A stretch of DNA of 64,000 nucleotides from an uncultured Planococcus sp. GTDB lineage: Bacteria; Bacillota; Bacilli; Bacillales_A; Planococcaceae. The stretch is from NCBI GenBank assembly GCA_947493585.1, contig CANLRI010000001.1, positions 1,426,001-1,490,000 on the forward strand. Direction: 5' to 3'. The translations under genes and the position numbers were made by a program. The notes beneath the pieces were generated by a model that searched no databases, was not told the DNA's origin, and saw nothing but the letters and a program-made list of their open reading frames with translations. Below, piece by piece: positions 59,624 through 64,000 of the stretch; position 1 is the stretch's first letter, and every line of letters starts with the position of its first letter.

Positions 59624-60523
59624 TCATTTTCTGTTTTTGTATAATGTATACATGCCTGTTTCCAGCGGATTAGATACATGGGGTTCAATGAGCGAGATTG
59701 CTTCGTAAAGCTTCTCTAAATCGACTCCGGTATCAACGCCCATGCGGTGAAACATATGGATAAGATCTTCTGTCGCGACGTTTCCTGTTGCACCCGGTGC
59801 AAAAGGGCAACCGCCTAAGCCGCCAGCGGAAGCGTCGAACCGGTCGATTCCGGCTACAAGTGCTGCATAGGCATTAGCGAGCGCCATGCGTCTTGTGTCG
59901 TGGAAATGCGCCGCAATCAGCACATCCGGAAATTGCTCTTTCAATCGGCTGAACAGCTCATGGCTTTCTTGCGGATTCGCCAGGCCAATCGTATCGGCAA
60001 CGCTCAATTCATCGACTCCCCAATCGACGAATTGGCGGCATAAATCGATCGTTCGCTGCGGATCAATCTTTCCTTCAAACGGGCAGTAGAACGCTGTTGA
60101 AATGCAGGCGCGGACAAAGATGCCGTCTTGCTTTACTTTCTCGATCAATGGCTTTAGCGTTTCCATCGACTGAGCTGTTGTCTTGTTGATGTTTTTTTCA
60201 TTGAATGAATTTGAAACTCCTACAAAGACAGCGATCGAATCGACACCTGCTTCCAAGGCGGATGTGATACCGCGTTCATTCGGCGTCAGCACCAGTTGGC
60301 GGCCGGTTTTTTTGGCACCGGCAACGATGTCCCGAGCATCGGCCATTTGCGGCACCCATTTCGGCGACACAAACGAAGTCAGCTCCATCTCCCGTAACCC
60401 AGCCTCTTGCAAAGCTTTGATAAAATCCAATTTGTCTTCTGTGTTGACAGTCCTGGATTCATTTTGCAAGCCATCACGCGGGCCAACCTCGATAATCGTA
60501 GCGGTTTTTGGTAAACTAAACAT
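59624..60523 (-). CDS. mvaB: Hydroxymethylglutaryl-CoA lyase, YngG-like
   Basis: Cleaves HMG-CoA to acetoacetate and acetyl-CoA, the last step of leucine breakdown. The 299-residue TIM-barrel protein has EVGPRDGLQNE at the N-terminus, the HFHDTRRMALAN metal site and the catalytic-cysteine loop GGLGGCPFAPGATGN near 235. ATG at 60523 follows AAGGGGGGA. It diverges from a thiolase gene that could consume acetoacetyl-CoA. The rest of the leucine pathway (yngE/F/H/I/J type genes) is not here. Confidence 0.93.
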   Translation of the reverse strand: MFSLPKTATIIEVGPRDGLQNESRTVNTEDKLDFIKALQEAGLREMELTSFVSPKWVPQMADARDIVAGAKKTGRQLVLTPNERGITSALEAGVDSIAVFVGVSNSFNEKNINKTTAQSMETLKPLIEKVKQDGIFVRACISTAFYCPFEGKIDPQRTIDLCRQFVDWGVDELSVADTIGLANPQESHELFSRLKEQFPDVLIAAHFHDTRRMALANAYAALVAGIDRFDASAGGLGGCPFAPGATGNVATEDLIHMFHRMGVDTGVDLEKLYEAISLIEPHVSNPLETGMYTLYKNRK

Positions 60524-60598
60524 ACTATCCCCCCTTAGCTTTATTGTAGCGATAGGGGGGATAAAAGAGCAAGAAGCAGACAAGGGGGAAAAAAAGAA

Positions 60599-61783
60599 AT
60601 GTCACAAGAAATCGTAATTGCAAGCGCTGTCAGAACGGCGGTCGGTTCGTTCCAGGGAGCGCTGAAAGATGTGCCGGCGACCGATCTCGGCGCTATCGTC
60701 ATTAAAGAGGCTTTATCGCGCGCAGGGGTAGCGGGCGACCAAGTATCAGAAGTTATCATGGGCAATGTCCTACAAGCAGGGCTCGGGCAAAATCCGGCGC
60801 GCCAAGCTTCCATTAAAGCAGGTCTACCGGAGACGGTTCCGGCGATGACTATCAATAAAGTATGTGGTTCCGGTTTGAAATCGATCCACTTGGCGTACCA
60901 GGCGATTTTCGCAGGCGATGCCGATATCGTTGTCGCAGGCGGCATGGAAAATATGAGCCGCGCTCCGTATCTTTTAGAAGGCGCAAGAGACGGCTACCGA
61001 ATGGGAGATCAGAAAGTGGTCGACAGCATGGTCCATGACGGCTTGACATGCGCATTTAATGATTACCATATGGGCGTAACAGCCGAAAACCTGTGCGACC
61101 GCTATGAAATTTCACGCGAAGAGCAGGATCGTTTTGCGGCCCGTTCACAAGCCCGGGCTTCAGCAGCCATCGAAGGGGGACGTTTTGAAGAAGAAATCGT
61201 AGCAGTAGAGATTCCGCAGCGTAAAGGAGATCCTATCGTCTTCAAAACGGATGAATACGTAAAAGCTTCATCAACAGAAGAAAAACTGGCGAAATTGCGC
61301 CCAGCATTCAAAAAAGAAGGCTCGGTCACAGCCGGCAACGCATCAGGCATCAATGATGGCGCGGCAGCAGTGATTGTTATGACGAAAGAAAAAGCCGATG
61401 AGCTTGGCATCACGCCACTTGCGGTTATTTCTGCCAACGGCAACGCAGGCGTTGACCCGGCAGTGATGGGCATCGGCCCTGTACAAGCTGTGAAAAATGC
61501 TCTGAAAAAAGCGGGAATGGCGCTTGGCGACATTGATTTGATCGAAGCGAACGAAGCGTTTGCGGCACAATCGATCGCGGTTGACCGTGAATTGCAGTTT
61601 GATCATGAAAAATTGAATGTCAACGGCGGAGCAATAGCAATCGGGCACCCGATCGGCGCGAGCGGTACGCGGATTTTCGTGACGCTTCTCCATGAAATGA
61701 TAAAGCGTGATGCCAAGACAGGTCTTGCGACGCTTTGCATCGGCGGCGGGCAAGGCGTGGCGACGATCGTAAAACGCCCATAA
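60599..61783 (+). CDS. Acetyl-CoA C-acetyltransferase (thiolase)
   Basis: Interconverts two acetyl-CoA and acetoacetyl-CoA. The 394-residue thiolase has the acylated Cys89 in KVCGSGL, the histidine in GHPIGASG and the second cysteine in CIGGGQG. Length and motifs fit biosynthetic-type enzymes of the AtoB/MmgA group; direction in the cell is not clear. AAGGGGGA precedes the ATG. It is divergent from mvaB over a 75-bp gap, suggesting joint control in acetoacetate/ketone-body metabolism, which is inference. Confidence 0.93.
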   Translation: MSQEIVIASAVRTAVGSFQGALKDVPATDLGAIVIKEALSRAGVAGDQVSEVIMGNVLQAGLGQNPARQASIKAGLPETVPAMTINKVCGSGLKSIHLAYQAIFAGDADIVVAGGMENMSRAPYLLEGARDGYRMGDQKVVDSMVHDGLTCAFNDYHMGVTAENLCDRYEISREEQDRFAARSQARASAAIEGGRFEEEIVAVEIPQRKGDPIVFKTDEYVKASSTEEKLAKLRPAFKKEGSVTAGNASGINDGAAAVIVMTKEKADELGITPLAVISANGNAGVDPAVMGIGPVQAVKNALKKAGMALGDIDLIEANEAFAAQSIAVDRELQFDHEKLNVNGGAIAIGHPIGASGTRIFVTLLHEMIKRDAKTGLATLCIGGGQGVATIVKRP

Positions 61784-61795
61784 GGAGAGAATAGG

Positions 61796-62005
61796 ATGGC
61801 GAAAGATAAATTTAACGATAATGGCCTTTTTTCGGAAGAGCAGTTATCGAAGCTGAAAGCCACGAAAAAAGAATTGGTAAAAGATCAGCAAAAGCTTGAA
61901 GAAGAACAAGAAGCGCAGCGTCAGTTTGAACGCAAAGAGCGCGAGAAGAACTTGTCGTTTGCTGAATTGCTCGAACGGCATGGAGATTCAGGAACGAAAT
62001 ATTAA
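61796..62005 (+). CDS. Small DUF3886-like protein (YqkK type)
   Basis: A 69-residue highly charged helical protein. The end EREKNLSFAELLERHG fits the DUF3886/YqkK family; the centre is a Glu/Lys/Gln coiled coil. Function is unknown. It starts 12 bp after the thiolase stop with an AAGGAGAG ribosome binding site. Confidence 0.75.
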   Translation: MAKDKFNDNGLFSEEQLSKLKATKKELVKDQQKLEEEQEAQRQFERKEREKNLSFAELLERHGDSGTKY

Positions 62006-62008
62006 CAG

Positions 62009-62044
62009 GAACCCCCCTGTCACATTTGTGACAGGGGGGTTCTT
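62009..62044. terminator. Terminator between convergent genes
   Basis: A perfect 16-bp stem (GAACCCCCCTGTCACA left arm) with a tiny TT apex. There is no long T run on the plus strand, but high stem stability. Confidence 0.75.
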
Positions 62045-62047
62045 CGT

Positions 62048-62191
62048 TCAGAGCAGCCATTCCAACAGAAAAGTAAGTAAGTATAAGGGAGTGCCTATAA
62101 TGACCACTCCAGCAACAAAATAAGAAAAACCCCATAAAATCCAATGCAAGACATCGTAAATCGCGCCAGCCAGATCGTCGATGAGTTTCAT
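62048..62191 (-). CDS. 47-residue membrane peptide
   Basis: A small hydrophobic protein, not recognised: MKLIDDLAGAIYDVLHWI then two closely spaced hydrophobic stretches (about 14-27 and 30-46). ATG at 62191 is 9 nt after GGAGG on the minus strand, which supports translation. It ends just before the terminator facing the DUF3886 gene. A longer in-frame start lacks a ribosome binding site. Confidence 0.6.
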   Translation of the reverse strand: MKLIDDLAGAIYDVLHWILWGFSYFVAGVVIIGTPLYLLTFLLEWLL

Positions 62192-62335
62192 AGCATGTCC
62201 TCCAATTCTAAGGGAATAACCATCTTTTGCCATGCGGCATTTTTTCTATCTTATCAAATCATCAAGCTATAGTCTCAATAATTTAAAATTAGTTAATAAT
62301 TTCCAAAATATTTTTATATTCCATTTACCGTCAAT

Positions 62336-62344
62336 TGATATAAT
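62336..62344 (+). promoter_or_regulatory. Extended -10 upstream of the 56-residue gene
   Basis: TGATATAAT (TG-N-TATAAT) in an AT-rich region, 86 bp before the start codon. The gap 62192-62430 otherwise shows nothing clear. Confidence 0.45.
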
Positions 62345-62430
62345 AAATAGAGTGTATTTGACTATCAAGATCAATCAACGAAGCTTTGTAGCTTGAATAG
62401 GGGAAGACTTAATCATAGGGGGATCAGAAA

Positions 62431-62601
62431 ATGAGGGACGAAAAGACCATGCCAAACACGGCGCTGGAAAAAGATTATGAACAAAAGGAGGCAAGGCAGA
62501 TACAGACACATAGGAAACCTTGGATTCATTTTGGGTATTTTGTCTTTGTGTTGATGGTATTATCCATTATGTTTTCATTAATTAAAGTGATGGCGGATTA
62601 G
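62431..62601 (+). CDS. 56-residue single-pass membrane protein
   Basis: A small gene, not recognised. The N-terminal half is charged (MRDEKTMPNTALEKDYEQKE) and the C-terminal half is one membrane helix (FGYFVFVLMVLSIMFSLIKV, about 33-52). The ATG is 7 nt after AGGGGGA. It precedes the flotillin gene by 107 bp but is separated from it by a sigma-W-like promoter. Confidence 0.65.
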   Translation: MRDEKTMPNTALEKDYEQKEARQIQTHRKPWIHFGYFVFVLMVLSIMFSLIKVMAD

Positions 62602-62635
62602 TTTGAGAAAAGATTGGGTATTCTTTGCCTTTTTT

Positions 62636-62661
62636 TGAAACATCTTACTGATTCAATCGTA
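62636..62661 (+). promoter_or_regulatory. Sigma-W-type ECF promoter for floT
   Basis: TGAAAC, exactly 16 nt, CGTA. This equals the sigma-W consensus, and B. subtilis floT is transcribed from a sigma-W promoter. It lies 47 bp before the floT start. Confidence 0.78.
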
Positions 62662-62708
62662 TAAAATAATGTAGGAAAAAATCAGCTTATTGAAAAGGAT
62701 GGGATCAG

Positions 62709-64000
62709 ATGGAGTCAATCGGAATTATTTCAATTTTAATTGTCATTCTCATTTTGGCGGCAATTGCGGGCGTCGGCTATTTCTTTTGGATGAAGATCCG
62801 TTACCGCACAGCCAAATCGAATGAAGCATTAATAATTACGGGTCCGAAACTAGGAGATCCGAAAAAAGATACGAACATCTTTACGGATGACGAAGGGCGT
62901 TCCATGAAGATTATCCGCGGCGGCGGGTATTTGCTGCGCCGTTTCCAGACTTCGACACCAGTCAATTTAACTTCGTTCCAGTTGAAGCTGTCAACACCTC
63001 GTGTCTACACAAATGCTGGTGTACCGATCGTAGCAGATGCTGTGGCGATGGTAAAAGTCGCAGATACCTTAAATGGCATCGCCAATTACGCCGAGCAATT
63101 CCTCGGCAAAAAGCAAGAAGAAATTGAAATTGAAATCATCGAAGTACTCGGCAGTAATTTACGTGCCATTTTATCGAAGATGACCGTTGAGGACATCAAT
63201 AGCGACCGAGAGAAATTCAATACGGATGTCCAAGAAATCGCGCAAAAGCAACTCGATTTAATGGGCTTTAAAATCACCTCACTCGGTTTGACCGATCTTC
63301 GCGACGCTGATGAAGATAATGGCTATCTCGAGAACCTCGGGCGGCCACGCATTGCTGAAGTCCGCAAACAAGCGGAAATCGCGGAAGCGAACACGGAACG
63401 GGAAACGCGTATTCACCGTGCACAAACCGATCAGGAAGCGAAAGAAGAAGAATATATGCGTCAAATCGCCATTGCCGAATCGCGCAAACAGAAAGACTTG
63501 AAAGATGCGGCGTTCATGGAAGAAACTGAACGGGCACGCGCCAAGTCCGAGCAATCGTACGAACTCGAAAAAGCGAAGCTAGCAATGGAAATTCAGGAAG
63601 AAGAATTGAACATGCAGTTCATGGAGCGCGAACGTGCGGTCCGCCTTGAAGAAGAAGAAAGCAAGGTCCGCAAAACCAAAGCGGATGCCAGCTATTACGA
63701 AACGACACGTACCGCAGAGGCCGAAGCGAGACGTGCTGTCATCGACGGGGAAGCCAAAGCGAAGATCAAACGCGATGAAGGTGCTGCAGAAGCCGAAGTC
63801 ATTCGTGAACGCGGTAAAGCAGAAGCCGAATCCCGTAAATTGCTCGCGGAAGCGATGGAAGAACATGGCGATGTCATCATTGCGGAGAAACTGATCGACA
63901 TGCTGCCAGTCTTCGCCGAAAAAGTTGCACAACCGCTTAACAATATCGATTCCGTGAAAATCATCGATTCTGGAAACGGCCAAGGCGTTCCGTCATTCGG
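62709..64000 (+). CDS. floT: Flotillin FloT (YuaG), 3' end outside window
   Basis: Membrane scaffold protein of functional membrane microdomains. The visible 430 residues start with a hydrophobic anchor (SIGIISILIVILILAAIAGVGYFF). An SPFH/band-7 domain (about 30-210; SLGLTDLRD near 200) follows, then a long coiled coil with Glu-Ala repeats of the flotillin domain (AEAEARRAV; EAEVIRERGKAEAES). The frame is open to the window edge; the usual length is about 500, so some 70-80 residues are missing. ATG at 62709 is preceded by AAAGGATGGG. The nfeD-like yuaF found before it in B. subtilis is not present. Confidence 0.94.
   Translation, partial: MESIGIISILIVILILAAIAGVGYFFWMKIRYRTAKSNEALIITGPKLGDPKKDTNIFTDDEGRSMKIIRGGGYLLRRFQTSTPVNLTSFQLKLSTPRVYTNAGVPIVADAVAMVKVADTLNGIANYAEQFLGKKQEEIEIEIIEVLGSNLRAILSKMTVEDINSDREKFNTDVQEIAQKQLDLMGFKITSLGLTDLRDADEDNGYLENLGRPRIAEVRKQAEIAEANTERETRIHRAQTDQEAKEEEYMRQIAIAESRKQKDLKDAAFMEETERARAKSEQSYELEKAKLAMEIQEEELNMQFMERERAVRLEEEESKVRKTKADASYYETTRTAEAEARRAVIDGEAKAKIKRDEGAAEAEVIRERGKAEAESRKLLAEAMEEHGDVIIAEKLIDMLPVFAEKVAQPLNNIDSVKIIDSGNGQGVPSF

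Overview
This window is ordinary chromosome of a low-to-mid GC Gram-positive bacterium of the order Bacillales. Gene order from rasP-proS-polC-nusA-infB through recA, mutSL, hfq, glnRA, lexA and tkt follows the Bacillus subtilis ymf/ymc/yne region. The sporulation genes that B. subtilis keeps here (spoVFA/B, spoVS, cotE, sirA) are all absent. That, with the protein sequences, suggests a non-sporulating member of the Planococcaceae such as Planococcus or Planomicrobium. The genus is an inference. There are no rRNA or tRNA genes, insertion sequences, prophage or CRISPR arrays, and no gene-free stretch exceeds 300 bases.

Layout. 1-6.4 kb: end of the site-2 protease rasP, then proS and polC, each with its own terminator. 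6.5-13.7 kb: a translation/RNA operon (rimP, nusA, rnpM, ylxQ, infB, ylxP, rbfA, then truB, ribF). 13.7-17.6 kb: rpsO, pnp and the M16 protease mlpA. 17.7-23.2 kb: asd, rnjB and ftsK. 23.3-28.9 kb: a GntR regulator followed by a four-gene nucleoside ABC transporter (nupNOPQ-like). 29.2-36.1 kb: the ymfF-H-I-K-M / pgsA / cinA cluster. 36.2-40.7 kb: recA, rny, ymdB, ricA. 40.8-47.7 kb: mutS, mutL, a lipase-like hydrolase, miaA, hfq, a rhodanese. 47.8-51.6 kb: a TRIC-type membrane protein (minus strand), a PLP enzyme (ynbB), glnR-glnA. 51.8-54.8 kb: two small unknown genes, then the divergent SOS pair lexA / yneA-yneB-ynzC. 54.9-58.6 kb: tkt, an unusual membrane-anchored PstS-like protein, yneF. 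58.7-62.2 kb: a minus-strand pair (HMG-CoA lyase, YqkD-like hydrolase) divergent from an acetyl-CoA C-acetyltransferase. 62.4-64 kb: a 56-residue membrane protein and a flotillin that runs off the window.

Regulation can be read directly at several places. There is a LexA box upstream of recA and four near-consensus LexA boxes between lexA and yneA. A consensus GlnR box lies ahead of glnRA. A 16-nt-spaced TGAAAC/CGTA promoter of the sigma-W type precedes the flotillin gene. A palindrome ahead of the GntR gene is a candidate operator. Strong intrinsic terminators separate most transcription units.

No clearly new defence, mobile or biosynthetic system was found. The most interesting loose ends are the PstS-like protein in the place of sirA, paired hairpins in three intergenic gaps (one possibly a small structured RNA), four small proteins I could not assign, and the systematic removal of sporulation and lysine-pathway genes from an otherwise conserved backbone.
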